A stretch of 30,172 bases of DNA from an uncultured Dialister sp. (GCA_900545365.1 UQYL01000017.1:1-30172), one strand, 5' to 3'; positions 7,924-17,226 are shown, numbered from the stretch's first letter. The notes: a model not told the origin generated them from the letters alone. A program made the numbers and translations.

Positions 7924-10290
7924 ATGTCGATCAAGAGAACGATCACTATCGGAGACCGGAAAAAGAGGACGGCTGCCGTGCCTCGGGAAGAGCCTGCTTT
8001 TCAGCGCACGCCGAACCCGAAAGGAAAGCATCTGGTCGTGGTGGAATCCCCGGCCAAAGCGCGGACGATCGAGAGAATCCTCGGCCCGGACTACAGGGTC
8101 ATGGCGTCTATGGGGCATCTGCGGGATCTGCCGAAGCGCACGCTCGGCGTGGATGTGGAGCACGGCTTCCGGCCGCAGTACGTTCATGCGGACGGCAGGG
8201 AAGATGTGATCCGGGAGCTGCAGAAGGAAGCGAATAAAGCGAAAGACGTCCTTCTCGCGACGGACCCTGACCGCGAAGGGGAAGCCATTTCCTGGCATCT
8301 GTCCAAACTTCTCGATGTGGATCCGAAAGCGCCTGTGCGCATCGCTTTCCATGAGATCACGCCGCCGGCGATTCGGGAAGCGGTCAAGCATCCGGAACCG
8401 ATCGATGAGAACCGTGTGGACGCGCAGCAGGCCCGGCGCGTGCTGGACCGGCTCGTAGGCTACAAGCTGTCGCCCTGGCTGTGGCGGCAGGTGTACCGCG
8501 GCCTTTCCGCGGGACGCGTGCAGTCTGTGGCGGTGCGTCTGATCTGCGAACGGGAGGAAGAGATCCGGGCGTTCCATCCGGAAGAATACTGGACGATCGA
8601 AGGAAAATACAAGACTGACGGAAAAGAAAGCTTCCGGGCGCGGCTGACGCAGATTGACGGCAAAGAAGCGAAGCTCCGCAGCGGAGATGACGCGGCGGCA
8701 GCGGAAGAAGGACTGAAAGGGAAAGACGCGGTCGTCACGGCGCTCACCAAGCAGAAGAAACAGAGAAAGCCGAAGCCGCCTTTCACCACGTCCACCATGC
8801 AGCAGGAAGCGGTGAACAAGCTGTCTTTCGGCTCGAAAAAGACGATGATGCTCGCGCAGGCCCTTTATGAAGGCGTGGAGATCGCCGGTCACGGCCATGT
8901 GGGGCTCATCACCTACATGCGCACGGATTCGACCCGCATCTCCGACGAGATGGTGAAATCCGTCCTGCCTTACATCGGGGAGATTTACGGCGCGGATTAT
9001 GTGCCGGCGAAGCCGAACGTCTACGCGAAGGCCAAAGACGCCCAGGACGCGCACGAAGCCATCCGTCCGACATCCATGAAATTTCCTCCGGAAGCGGTGG
9101 CGGATTCGCTCACCAGAGATCAGCTGAAGCTGTACACGCTCATCTGGAACCGTTTCCTCGCGAGCCAGATGACGCCGCAGGTGACGGAAAATACGTCTGC
9201 CGTGCTCCAGTGCGGCAGCTATACCCTGCGCGCGGCGGGGATGCGCGTGCTTTTCGACGGCTTTACCGTGCTCCAGACGGCGAAGGAAAAGGCAAAGGAC
9301 GAAGAAAAGGAAAACAGGCTTCCCGCCATGGCGAAAGGAGACGTCGTCCACAATCTGTCCATCAGCAGCGAACAGCATTTCACCGCGCCGCCGCCGCGGT
9401 ATACCGAGGCGAGCCTCATCAAGACCCTGGAAGAAAAGGGGATCGGCCGCCCTTCCACATACGCGCCGATCCTGGACACGATCCAGAAGCGGAAGTATGT
9501 GGAAAAAGAAAACAAGCAGTTCGTGCCGACAGAGCTGGGATTTCGCATCGTGGAGCTCCTGAAAAAATATTTCAGCGGCATCATCAATGTGGATTTCACG
9601 GCGGAGCTGGAAGACTGGCTCGACAAGATCGCCGCGGGCAAGGCGGAATACGGGAAAGTGCTCTCCGATTTTTACGGCATTTTCAGCGATGAGCTGAAAA
9701 AAGCGGACGCTCAGGCCGTGGAAGACAGAGAAAAAAATCAGGAAGTATCCGACGTGGTCTGCGAGAAATGCGGCGCTCACATGATCGTGAAAATGGGGCG
9801 TTACGGGAAATATCTGGCGTGCCCGAATTATCCGAAGTGCAGCAACATCAAACCGTATAAGAAAGACGGCGCGCCTGACGAAGAATCCGATACGCCCTGT
9901 GAAAAATGCGGCGCGAAAATGGTCTACCGCATGGGACCCTACGGGAAATACCTGGCGTGTCCGGAATGCGGCGCGACAAAATCCATCGTCGTCGATACGG
10001 GCATCGAATGCCCGAAATGTCACAAGGGACACCTCATCCGCCGCCGTTCCCGGAAAGGCCGGTATTTTTACGGATGCAGCGAATATCCGGCGTGCGACAT
10101 GGCGCTCTGGAATGAGCCGGTGGATCAGTTCTGCCCGGAGTGCGGGCACATCATGGTGAAAAAAGTCGGGCGGGACAAGACGGAGCATATCGTCTGCTCC
10201 AATCCGGAATGCCCGACACAGCCCAAACGGCGCACGGCGGCGAAGAAAAAAACGGCGGAAGAAAATGCGCCGCAGGAAACAGGAGAATGA
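7924..10290 (+). CDS. topA: DNA topoisomerase I (type IA)
   Basis: Relaxes negative supercoils through a tyrosyl-DNA intermediate. The protein is 788 residues. After a basic leader of about 35 residues comes the Toprim domain (KHLVVVESPAKA, then DPDREGEAISWH). The core follows, with LSAGRVQSVAVRLI and the catalytic tyrosine Y331 in YMRTDSTR. The C-terminal 180 residues hold four zinc-ribbon repeats (CEKCG/CPNYPKC, CEKCG/CPECG, CPKC/CSEYPAC, CPECG/CSNPEC) and end in a lysine-rich tail. Start at ATG 7924 behind GGAGA (7916-7920). The gap from dprA is 49 bases with only a weak GCTTC/GAAGC hairpin, so read-through is likely. The stop lies 1 base before trmFO. Confidence 0.98.
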   Translation: MSIKRTITIGDRKKRTAAVPREEPAFQRTPNPKGKHLVVVESPAKARTIERILGPDYRVMASMGHLRDLPKRTLGVDVEHGFRPQYVHADGREDVIRELQKEANKAKDVLLATDPDREGEAISWHLSKLLDVDPKAPVRIAFHEITPPAIREAVKHPEPIDENRVDAQQARRVLDRLVGYKLSPWLWRQVYRGLSAGRVQSVAVRLICEREEEIRAFHPEEYWTIEGKYKTDGKESFRARLTQIDGKEAKLRSGDDAAAAEEGLKGKDAVVTALTKQKKQRKPKPPFTTSTMQQEAVNKLSFGSKKTMMLAQALYEGVEIAGHGHVGLITYMRTDSTRISDEMVKSVLPYIGEIYGADYVPAKPNVYAKAKDAQDAHEAIRPTSMKFPPEAVADSLTRDQLKLYTLIWNRFLASQMTPQVTENTSAVLQCGSYTLRAAGMRVLFDGFTVLQTAKEKAKDEEKENRLPAMAKGDVVHNLSISSEQHFTAPPPRYTEASLIKTLEEKGIGRPSTYAPILDTIQKRKYVEKENKQFVPTELGFRIVELLKKYFSGIINVDFTAELEDWLDKIAAGKAEYGKVLSDFYGIFSDELKKADAQAVEDREKNQEVSDVVCEKCGAHMIVKMGRYGKYLACPNYPKCSNIKPYKKDGAPDEESDTPCEKCGAKMVYRMGPYGKYLACPECGATKSIVVDTGIECPKCHKGHLIRRRSRKGRYFYGCSEYPACDMALWNEPVDQFCPECGHIMVKKVGRDKTEHIVCSNPECPTQPKRRTAAKKKTAEENAPQETGE

Positions 10291-10291
10291 T

Positions 10292-11599
10292 ATGGAAAAA
10301 GTAACCGTGATCGGCGCGGGCCTTGCGGGCAGCGAAGCGGCATGGCAGCTGGCCCGGCAGAATATTCCGGTGCGCCTCATCGAAATGCGCCCGAAAGAAA
10401 CGACACCGGCTCACCATACCGCCTATTTCGGCGAGCTCGTGTGCAGCAATTCCCTCCGCGCGGCGGCGCTGACCAATGCGGTGGGGCTGCTCAAAGAGGA
10501 GATGCGCCGTCTGGATTCGCTCATCATTTCCTGCGCGGACGCGCACAGCGTCCCCGCCGGCGGCGCGCTGGCGGTGGACCGCATGGGCTACGCCGCGGCG
10601 GTGACGGAGAAAGTGCGGAGCTGTCCGCTCATCGAGATCGAAGAAGCGCGGGTCGATGAGATCCCGAAAGAAGGGATCGTCATTATGGCGACGGGTCCGC
10701 TCACCGAGGGAAAACTGGCGGAAGACATCGAACGTTTCTGCGGCGGAGAAGGCTTTCATTTCTATGACGCCGCCGCGCCCATCGTGACGAAAGATTCGCT
10801 GGATATGTCCGTCGTATACCGCGCGTCCCGCTACGGCAAGGGAGAAGCGGCGTACCTCAACTGTCCCATGGATGAAGCGGAATACAAAGCGTTCCAGAAA
10901 GAGCTGGCGGCGGCGGAAACGGCGGAAGTGCACGGCTTTGAAAATAAAAAAGTCTTTGAAGGATGCATGCCCATAGAAGTCATGGCCCAGCGCGGGGAAG
11001 ATACGATGCGCTTCGGCCCGCTGAAGCCGGTGGGACTGCCCGACCCGCGCACGGGGAAAGACCCCTATGCGGTGGTGCAGCTCCGCCAGGACAATGAGGA
11101 AGGCACGATGTACAATATCGTCGGTTTCCAGACGCACCTCAAGTGGGGCGAGCAGCGCCGCGTTTTCGGCATGATCCCCGGCCTCGGCGGCGCGGAATTT
11201 ATCCGGTACGGCGTGATGCACCGGAACACCTATATCGATTCGCCGGATCTGCTGACGGCGGCGATGGAAACGAGACAGCGGCCCGGGCTCTTCTTTGCCG
11301 GACAGATGACGGGCGTGGAAGGCTATGTGGAATCGGCGGCATCAGGCATCGCGGCGGCATGGGCAGCGGCGGCCCGCGTGCGCGGGGAAGACCCTGTTCC
11401 GTTTCCTCGGGAGACGGCTGTCGGCGCGCTGACGCATTATATTTCTCATTTTCAGGGAAAAAATTTCCAGCCCATGAACGTAAATTTCGGGCTGTTCCCG
11501 CCGCTTCCGGGGCGCGTGCCGAAAAAAGAAAAGAACGCCCGCCTCGCGGAACGGGCGCTCGCGGCGCTGGAAGAATTCATGAGGCAGCGGAAAAAATAA
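10292..11599 (+). CDS. trmFO: Folate/FAD-dependent tRNA (uracil-54-C5)-methyltransferase TrmFO
   Basis: Makes ribothymidine at position 54 of tRNA from methylene-tetrahydrofolate. It is the folate-type enzyme found in Bacillota in place of SAM-dependent TrmA. The protein is 435 residues. The N-terminus MEKVTVIGAGLAGSEAAWQLA is the FAD-binding GxGxxG fold. VCSNSLRAAALTNAVGLLKEEM and the cysteine motif FEGCMPIE are TrmFO signatures, and GQMTGVEGYVESAASG closes the FAD site. Start at ATG 10292, one base after the topA stop, with AGGAG at 10281-10285. An earlier in-frame ATG at 10265 lies inside topA and has no better ribosome site. It ends the dprA-topA-trmFO operon. Confidence 0.96.
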   Translation: MEKVTVIGAGLAGSEAAWQLARQNIPVRLIEMRPKETTPAHHTAYFGELVCSNSLRAAALTNAVGLLKEEMRRLDSLIISCADAHSVPAGGALAVDRMGYAAAVTEKVRSCPLIEIEEARVDEIPKEGIVIMATGPLTEGKLAEDIERFCGGEGFHFYDAAAPIVTKDSLDMSVVYRASRYGKGEAAYLNCPMDEAEYKAFQKELAAAETAEVHGFENKKVFEGCMPIEVMAQRGEDTMRFGPLKPVGLPDPRTGKDPYAVVQLRQDNEEGTMYNIVGFQTHLKWGEQRRVFGMIPGLGGAEFIRYGVMHRNTYIDSPDLLTAAMETRQRPGLFFAGQMTGVEGYVESAASGIAAAWAAAARVRGEDPVPFPRETAVGALTHYISHFQGKNFQPMNVNFGLFPPLPGRVPKKEKNARLAERALAALEEFMRQRKK

Positions 11600-11607
11600 T
11601 AAGCGGG

Positions 11608-11631
11608 AAAGCAGGGAGACCTGCTTTTTTT
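11608..11631 (+). terminator. Terminator of the dprA-topA-trmFO operon
   Basis: AAAGCAGG (11608-11615) pairs with CCTGCTTT around a GAGA tetraloop, followed by seven Ts. Confidence 0.85.
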
Positions 11632-11695
11632 GCGGGAAATTTCCGGGTATGACGGGAATAGGATTTACCTATGAGAAGTTCCTGCCGGGAAGTTA

Positions 11696-11701
11696 TATAA
11701 T
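11696..11701 (+). promoter_or_regulatory. Probable -10 box of the aminotransferase gene
   Basis: TATAAT within an AT-rich run 46 bases before the start codon and just downstream of the trmFO terminator. No clear -35 is seen. Confidence 0.4.
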
Positions 11702-11747
11702 ATATGTGTGTAAAGACAATCAAAATACAACACAGGGGGGAATCAGT

Positions 11748-12986
11748 ATGGAAAGTATGGCAGCTCCGCAGGCGCGGGGAAAAGTGGCGCATGACGCGAT
11801 CTTCGGCGCGAGCACGGCGGCAAAAGCGGACATCGTGGCAAACGGCAGCGAAAAGGTCGTGAACGCAACGGTGGGAGCGATCCTTGATGAGGAGGAGCGT
11901 CTGGTCTGTCTTCCGACGGTGGAAAAGGCCTACCGCTCGCTCGCCATGGAACAGATCATTTCTTACGCGCCGGTGGCGGGCGTCCCGGCATTTTTGAAGG
12001 AGATCCAGGACTGCTGCTTCGGTGAATACCGGCCGGAAGGCTATATGGAAGCCGTCTCCACCACGGGCGGCACGGGCGCGATCCACCACGTGATCCACAA
12101 TTATACGGAGCCCGGCGATGAGGTGCTCACGAGCAACTGGTACTGGAGCGCCTACAACATGCTCTGCGCCGACAACGGACGGAAACTGCGCACCTTCCGC
12201 ATGCTCAATGAGGACTGCGTCTTCGACCATGAAGATTTTGAGAAGCAGCTCGGCGAAATGGCGCAGCGCCAGGAACATCTGGCGGTCATCCTGAATACGC
12301 CGGCTCATAATCCCACCGGCTACAGCCTGACCGACGGAGACTGGGACAGAGTTCTTGATTTTCTGAAAGGCCTTGCAGCGGCGGGGAAAAAGATCGCGCT
12401 TCTCGTGGACGCGTCTTATATCGATTACGCCGGGGAGGACGCACGGCGGTTCTTCCTGAAATTTTCCGGCCTGCCCGCGGAGATTCTCGTCATCATCGCG
12501 TTCAGCATGTCCAAGAGTTTTACTATGTACGGACAGCGTGTCGGCGCGATGATCGCCGTTTCTTCCAGCAGGGAGATCGCGCGGGAATTTAAAGACATCA
12601 ACAGTTACACAAACCGCGCGACCTGGTCGAACAACTGCCATGGCGGTATGGAGTGTTTCATCCGCATCTGGGAAGACCCGGAGCTGCGCAGATCGTGGAA
12701 AGAAGAGCAGCAGAGCTATTATCGGCTCATTCAGGAAAGAGCGGAGATCTTTGTGAAAGAAGCGAAAGAGGCCGGCCTGCCCATGCTTCCTTATCAAGCG
12801 GGATTTTTCCTCAGCATCCCTTCGCCCGATTCGCAGGCGGTCTGTGAGATTCTCAAAAAAGATCACATCTATCTTGTCCCGCTCAAGGCAGGCGTGCGCG
12901 TAGCGGTCTGCGCGATCCCGAAAGCCAAAATGCACGGCATTGCCGCAAAGATCAAAGCGGCCATGGAAGAGGCGGGCCAGCTGTAA
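11748..12986 (+). CDS. Class I/II pyridoxal-phosphate aminotransferase (aromatic/aspartate type)
   Basis: A fold-type I aminotransferase of 412 residues. Seen: the phosphate/PLP region TTGGTGAIHHVIHNY, the substrate-channel asparagine in NTPAHNPTGYSL, VDASYIDY, and the Schiff-base lysine K256 in SMSKSFTMYGQRVGAM. The sequence resembles the aspartate/tyrosine aminotransferase branch; the exact amino-acid substrate is inference. Start at ATG 11748, because AGGGGGG ends 7 bases upstream (11734-11740). An in-frame ATG at 11649 would lie before the -10 box. It has its own promoter and terminator, so it is likely a single-gene unit. Confidence 0.9.
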   Translation: MESMAAPQARGKVAHDAIFGASTAAKADIVANGSEKVVNATVGAILDEEERLVCLPTVEKAYRSLAMEQIISYAPVAGVPAFLKEIQDCCFGEYRPEGYMEAVSTTGGTGAIHHVIHNYTEPGDEVLTSNWYWSAYNMLCADNGRKLRTFRMLNEDCVFDHEDFEKQLGEMAQRQEHLAVILNTPAHNPTGYSLTDGDWDRVLDFLKGLAAAGKKIALLVDASYIDYAGEDARRFFLKFSGLPAEILVIIAFSMSKSFTMYGQRVGAMIAVSSSREIAREFKDINSYTNRATWSNNCHGGMECFIRIWEDPELRRSWKEEQQSYYRLIQERAEIFVKEAKEAGLPMLPYQAGFFLSIPSPDSQAVCEILKKDHIYLVPLKAGVRVAVCAIPKAKMHGIAAKIKAAMEEAGQL

Positions 12987-13014
12987 TACGGGGAGCCGCG
13001 CGGTTTTCCTCAAA

Positions 13015-13055
13015 CAAAAAATCCCTCCCGGGGAAATCAGCGGGAGGGATTTTTG
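13015..13055. terminator. Bidirectional terminator between the aminotransferase and BI-1 genes
   Basis: CAAAAAATCCCTCCCG (13015-13030) and CGGGAGGGATTTTTG (13041-13055) form a strong stem with a 10-base loop. A-rich and T-rich flanks serve both convergent genes. Confidence 0.9.
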
Positions 13056-13060
13056 TTTTC

Positions 13061-13768
13061 TTATTTTCTGTCTCCGAAGATGCGGAGCATGTAGAGGAAA
13101 AGATTGATGAAATCAAGATAGAGCGTGAGAGCGCCCATGATGGCGATCTTCTGTCCGGCGTCGGTGGCTCCGGTGTCGTGCGTTTCCGCGATGCGGCGGA
13201 TCTTCTGCGTGTCCGCGGCGGTGAGGCCGACGAAAATGAGGATGCCCGCGTAAGAAAGCAGAAGCTCCAGCATGGAGTTGTCAAAAAAGAAATTGACCAC
13301 CGTCGCGAGGATGAGGCCGAAGAGCCCCATCAGACAGAGGCTTCCCATGCGGGAAAGATCGGCCTTTGTGACTGTGCCGTATACGGACATGATGCCGAAC
13401 GTGCCGGCGGTGATGAGAAATACGCTGCCGATGGAGGCCATCGTGTACACGACGAAAATAGAAGCCATCATGAGGCCGTTCAGGATGGAATAGATCAAGA
13501 AGGATGCGGTGACGGTCTTGAGGGACATGCGGCCGACGGAGCCGGAGAGATGCCACACGAGCGCGACTGTCGCGATAAGAAGTCCCCACATGCTGAATCT
13601 GCTGCCCAGGATAAGGGAGAGCAGGAAGGGGCTGGATGAGACGTTGTAAGCCGTGAATCCGGTGATGACGAGAGCGATGGCCATCCATGCGTAGACGTCT
13701 TTCATGAGACCGGGCATATTGATGGAAATACCGCGGCTCAGGGATTCCGCTTCATTATAAGAATTCAT
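13061..13768 (-). CDS. Bax inhibitor-1 / YccA family membrane protein
   Basis: A 235-residue integral membrane protein of the BI-1/YetJ/YccA family, proposed to be pH-sensitive calcium leak channels or, for YccA, modulators of FtsH. Seven hydrophobic segments can be counted, starting at DVYAWMAIALVITGFTAYNV and ending in LYLDFINLFLYMLRIFG, the typical family C-terminus. The acidic pair region LTAADTQKI before the last helices is conserved in the family. The start is ATG 13768 with AAAGGAGA about 10 bases upstream. It is divergent from the nucleoside kinase. Confidence 0.92.
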   Translation of the reverse strand: MNSYNEAESLSRGISINMPGLMKDVYAWMAIALVITGFTAYNVSSSPFLLSLILGSRFSMWGLLIATVALVWHLSGSVGRMSLKTVTASFLIYSILNGLMMASIFVVYTMASIGSVFLITAGTFGIMSVYGTVTKADLSRMGSLCLMGLFGLILATVVNFFFDNSMLELLLSYAGILIFVGLTAADTQKIRRIAETHDTGATDAGQKIAIMGALTLYLDFINLFLYMLRIFGDRK

Positions 13769-13813
13769 TGGGATTCTCCTTTCCGAAATGCAATTATCTT
13801 TTCCTGTATTTTT

Positions 13814-13844
13814 ATTGTATCATAATCATAGAAGGCTATGTAAA
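13814..13844 (-). promoter_or_regulatory. Probable promoter of the BI-1 gene
   Basis: On the minus strand, -10 TACAAT (13814-13819) is preceded by TG one base away (extended -10). TTTACA (13839-13844) lies 19 bases upstream, a slightly long spacer. Confidence 0.45.
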
Positions 13845-13876
13845 GACAGATAAATTTTCATGAGAAGGAGGGTACT

Positions 13877-15540
13877 ATGCGGATTTTCTGTGAAGGCCGG
13901 GAATACACAGTGCCGGAAGGCTGCACGGCAGGCGGTTTCCATGAAATAAACTTGAGATCGGAAGAGCGGTTCAGCATGAAATGCTGTACGGGGAAGATTG
14001 GTCGGAAGACGCGGCACTGGCCGACTGCGGCGGCGAGATTATCGACATGCAGACGCCGCTCTCCGACGGATGCGTCTGCCAGTGGGTGCCGGCCGGATCG
14101 AAGGCGGGATACCTGGCCCGGCAGCGGACGCTCATCATGCTGCTGGTGTGCGCTGTGAAAGAACTCGGCGGAGAGGCGGCGGATGTGCTCGTGAAGCACT
14201 CTCTGGGTCACGGCCTGTACTGCGAATTTCCCGGGGATCATACGCCGCTCGCGCAGGAGCTGGCCCGTCTGGAAGAAAAGATGCGGGAGATCTCCGCGGA
14301 GAAAAGGCCGATCCGGCAGATCGAGATCGACTGCGGGAAAGCGGTGCAGTTTCTCCGCACCCGCGGATGCGGGCAGGAAGCGGATCTTTTGGAGAAGCGG
14401 GGATTCCGCCGGTTCGGGATCTACCAGTGCGGCGAAGTGAAGGACTATTATTTCGGCCCCATGTTTCCGCACATGGGCTGTGTCGGCGCTTTCCGCCTGG
14501 AGCCGTACGCGCCGGGATTCCTGCTCCGCTTTCCGGGACAGGGGGAGAACGAGATCGGTACATACAAAGAGGAGCCGCTCTTTGCGAAGGTCTTCCTGGA
14601 AGCGGAGGAGTGGGGCGAGATCATCGGCTGCCACAATGTGACAGAGCTCAACTCGGCTGTCGGCAGCGGCAGGATCAGGGATCTGATCGCCATGGCGGAG
14701 GCGCGCCATGAAAAGAATCTGGCCCGTCTGGCAGACCGCATCAGCGGGGAGACGCCGAAGATCCGCATGGTCTGCATCGCCGGGCCGTCTTCCGCAGGGA
14801 AGACCACGTTTATGAACCGGCTCATTATTCATCTCTGGGTGAACGGCGTGCGTCCGGTCATGGTGTCGCTCGATGACTTTTACAGGGAGAGACAGGCAGG
14901 AGAAAAGGTCAATTATGAGAACCTGTCCGCCCTCGATGTGGAACTTTTTCAGGAGCTCATGGGAGATCTGCTCGAAGGGAAGGCCGTGCGGCTGCCCCGA
15001 TTTGATTTCCGGGACGGCCTGCGCCGGTGGAGCGAAGAAACATTCCGCCTGGAAAAAGGCCAGCCCGTCCTCGTGGAAGGGCTCCACGCGCTGAATCCGG
15101 AGCTGACGCATTTTGTGCCCGGTTACCAGTGCATGCACATCTATCTGGGCGCGCTGACGCAGCTCTCCATCAATCAGCACAACCGCATATCCACGACAGA
15201 TACGCGCCTGCTGCGCCGGCTGGTACGGGATTCCCACGCGAGAGGCATGTCAGCCGAACATACCCTCGCTTCATGGAACCGGGTGCGCCGCGGCGAAGAG
15301 GAAAATATTTTTCTCTTTCAGGGGCGCGCGGAAGAGATCTTCAATACGGCCCTCCTCTATGAGCTCCCGGTGCTGAAGAAGAAGGCGGAACCTCTTCTTC
15401 GGGCGATCGGAAAAGACTGCCCGCAGTATGCGGAAGCGCAGCGGCTCCTGACCTTTCTGATGCCTTTTGCGGAGCTGGACGAACGGTTCGTGCCGGATAA
15501 TTCCATCCTCCGGGAATTTATCGGGAAGCGGGAATCCTGA
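13877..15540 (+). CDS. Nucleoside (uridine-like) kinase with TGS and tRNA-synthetase-like domains, reading frame broken by a 35-base insertion
   Basis: Domain order: a TGS domain (MRIFCEGREYTVPEGC through GGEIIDMQTPL), a threonyl-tRNA-synthetase second-domain-like region (LVKHSLGHGLYCEF), then a phosphoribulokinase/uridine-kinase P-loop domain. The Walker A GPSSAGKTTF lies near repaired residues 291-300, followed by VSLDDFYRER. Such kinases occur widely in Bacillota; the phosphorylated nucleoside is not known from sequence. Start ATG 13877 has AAGGAGGG at 13865-13872. As given, the first part (frame of 13877) and the rest (open from 13945, first ATG 13981) are in different frames. Deleting 35 bases around 13941-13982 joins FHE to MLYGEDW and gives 542 residues in one frame. 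The extra bases contain sequencing-adapter sequence, so the gene is probably intact in the organism. Confidence 0.88.
13941..13982. other. 35-base insertion with Illumina adapter sequence and a 7-base flanking repeat
   Basis: ATGAAAT occurs at 13941-13947 and again at 13976-13982, exactly 35 bases apart. Bases 13955-13976 begin AGATCGGAAGAGCGGTTCAG and continue CA. From memory this is the start of the Illumina paired-end adapter, 22 matching bases. The next bases diverge from the adapter (TGAAATGC here, GGAATGCC there). The 35-base unit shifts the reading frame, and removing it restores a normal TGS domain. I read it as an artefact of library preparation or assembly. Confidence 0.85.
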
Positions 15541-15556
15541 CGGGCGGAAATTTTCG

Positions 15557-15585
15557 TTGCGCTCCGGGAAAAGAAAGGATATAAT
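15557..15585 (+). promoter_or_regulatory. Promoter of trxB-nth
   Basis: -35 TTGCGC (15557-15562), a 17-base spacer, -10 TATAAT (15580-15585). It starts just after the nucleoside kinase stop; no terminator hairpin is seen between them. Confidence 0.65.
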
Positions 15586-15631
15586 AAAAACAGGAAAACG
15601 AAATTTATCGATATAGAAAGAGGCGATGACC

Positions 15632-16549
15632 ATGAAAGAGTATGACGTAATCATTATCGGCGGCGGTCCGGCGGGAATGAACGCGGCAATGTACGCGGCG
15701 AGAAAAGAGCTGCGCGCGGCGGTGATCACCACTGACTTCGGCGGCCAGATCCTTCTGACGAGCGAGATCGAGAATTATCTCGGTTTCCCTTCCATTTCCG
15801 GCTTTGAGCTGTCGGATAAAATGGAAGCTCATGTCCGTCAGTATCCTGTCGATTTTGAGACGGCGCAGGTGGAGCGCCTGGAACGGCTGGAAGACGGCTC
15901 CTTCGCGGCGCATCTTGACGACGGCCAGGAATACCGCGGGAAGGCGTGCATCGTGACGGCGGGAAAGCGGAGCCGCACACTGGATATTCCCGGGGAAGCG
16001 TCGTTTACCGGACGGGGCGTCAGCTACTGCGCGACCTGCGACGGGCCGTTTTACAGGAATAAAACCGTTGCCGTCGTCGGCGGCGGCGACAGCGCGGTGC
16101 AGGCGGCAATCGAGCTGGCGGCGATCTGCCCCAAAGTCTATTTGGTGGTGCGGAGCCGTATCCGCGCGCAGGAGATCCTCATTAAGCGCATGAAAGAGCA
16201 TGAAAATATCGAAGTCCTTCTCGGATACGCGCCGGAAGCGATCGAGGGGACAAAAAAGGTCGAGTCGGTCCTTGTAAAGAACAGGGAATCCGGTGAAGAA
16301 CGGACGCTCGCCGTGGACGGCTGCTTCGTCGAAGCGGGGGGCATTCCGAACAGCGGCTTCCTTCCGGCAGAGACGGCGCTGAACCGGGCCGGAGAGATCG
16401 TGACGGATAAATCGGGCCGCACCAATGTGCCAGGCTTTTTTGCGGCCGGTGATGTGACGGACAATCCGTATAAACAGGTCATCATTGCCGCCGGGGAAGG
16501 AGCGGCGGCGGCGCTGGCGGCGCACGAGTATCTCCTGACGAGAGCATGA
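15632..16549 (+). CDS. trxB: Thioredoxin-disulfide reductase
   Basis: Low-molecular-weight thioredoxin reductase, passing electrons from NADPH through FAD to thioredoxin. The protein is 305 residues. N-terminal FAD fold IIIGGGPAGMNAAMYAA; redox-active pair C133 and C136 in YCATCDGPFY; NADPH-binding VVGGGDSAVQAAIELA; C-terminal FAD motif GFFAAGDVTDNPYKQ. Start at ATG 15632, because AAGAGG (15618-15623) is 8 bases away; the ATG at 15626 would be only 2 bases from it. The stop overlaps the nth start by ATGA. Confidence 0.95.
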   Translation: MKEYDVIIIGGGPAGMNAAMYAARKELRAAVITTDFGGQILLTSEIENYLGFPSISGFELSDKMEAHVRQYPVDFETAQVERLERLEDGSFAAHLDDGQEYRGKACIVTAGKRSRTLDIPGEASFTGRGVSYCATCDGPFYRNKTVAVVGGGDSAVQAAIELAAICPKVYLVVRSRIRAQEILIKRMKEHENIEVLLGYAPEAIEGTKKVESVLVKNRESGEERTLAVDGCFVEAGGIPNSGFLPAETALNRAGEIVTDKSGRTNVPGFFAAGDVTDNPYKQVIIAAGEGAAAALAAHEYLLTRA

Positions 16550-17184
16550 GAGTCACGAAAGCGGTCCGGGCGGAGCAGCTGAAACGGCTCCGTGAGACGT
16601 ACGGCATGGAAAAAACGGCGCTTCATTATACAAATCCCTTTACTTTTCTGGTGGCGGTCATGCTGTCGGCGCAGTGCACGGACGCGCGGGTCAATGTCAT
16701 CACCGGAAGGATCTTTCCGCGGCTGGACAGCCCGGAGAAAATGATCGCCCTGACTCTGCCGGAGCTGGAGAATGAGATCCGCGACTGCGGACTCTACCAT
16801 GCGAAGGCAAAGCATCTGCTGGAGACATGCCGGATGCTGCTTGATCAGTACGGCGGCGAAGTGCCGCAGGATTTCGACGAGCTGACGAAGCTGCCCGGCG
16901 TCGGGCGCAAGACGGCCAATGTGGTGCGGAGCGTGCTCTGGGGATATCCGGCGATCGCTGTGGATACGCATGTGTTCCGCGTGGCGAACCGGCTGAAGCT
17001 GGCGACGGGGAAAACGCCCATTGATGTGGAGCTGGGACTGCAGAAAGCGATCCCCATGGAGGACTGGTCATCGGCGCACCATTGGCTGATCTGGCACGGC
17101 CGGCGGGTATGCACGGCGCGGAATCCGAAATGCTCCGGCTGTGTCCTGCGGGACGTATGTCCCAGCGCGGCGGAAGCCAAATAA
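16546..17184 (+). CDS. nth: Endonuclease III (base-excision DNA glycosylase/AP lyase)
   Basis: Removes oxidised pyrimidines and cuts at abasic sites. The protein is 212 residues. The helix-hairpin-helix LPGVGRKTANVV carries the Schiff-base lysine K122, and VDTHVFRVANRL carries the catalytic aspartate D140. The iron-sulfur loop has C189, C196, C199 and C205 with the exact C-x6-C-x2-C-x5-C spacing. It overlaps the trxB stop codon by four bases (ATGA), so translation is probably coupled. Confidence 0.97.
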   Translation: MRVTKAVRAEQLKRLRETYGMEKTALHYTNPFTFLVAVMLSAQCTDARVNVITGRIFPRLDSPEKMIALTLPELENEIRDCGLYHAKAKHLLETCRMLLDQYGGEVPQDFDELTKLPGVGRKTANVVRSVLWGYPAIAVDTHVFRVANRLKLATGKTPIDVELGLQKAIPMEDWSSAHHWLIWHGRRVCTARNPKCSGCVLRDVCPSAAEAK

Positions 17185-17194
17185 GACAGACAAA

Positions 17195-17226
17195 CGGGGA
17201 AGTGGAAACGCTCCCCGCTTTTCTTT
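17195..17226 (+). terminator. Terminator of trxB-nth
   Basis: CGGGGAAGTG pairs with CGCTCCCCG around a GAAA tetraloop, with one bulged A and one G-U pair, followed by a T-rich tail. Confidence 0.8.

Noticed and set aside
7819..10380. An 853-residue minus-strand ORF opposite topA
   Set aside because: It is rich in Arg, His and Phe, has no motifs, and covers a complete topA with its catalytic tyrosine and zinc ribbons.
13935..13960. Programmed -1 frameshifting in the nucleoside kinase
   Set aside because: No proper slippery heptamer is present, and the adapter match with the 35-base repeat spacing explains the frame break completely.
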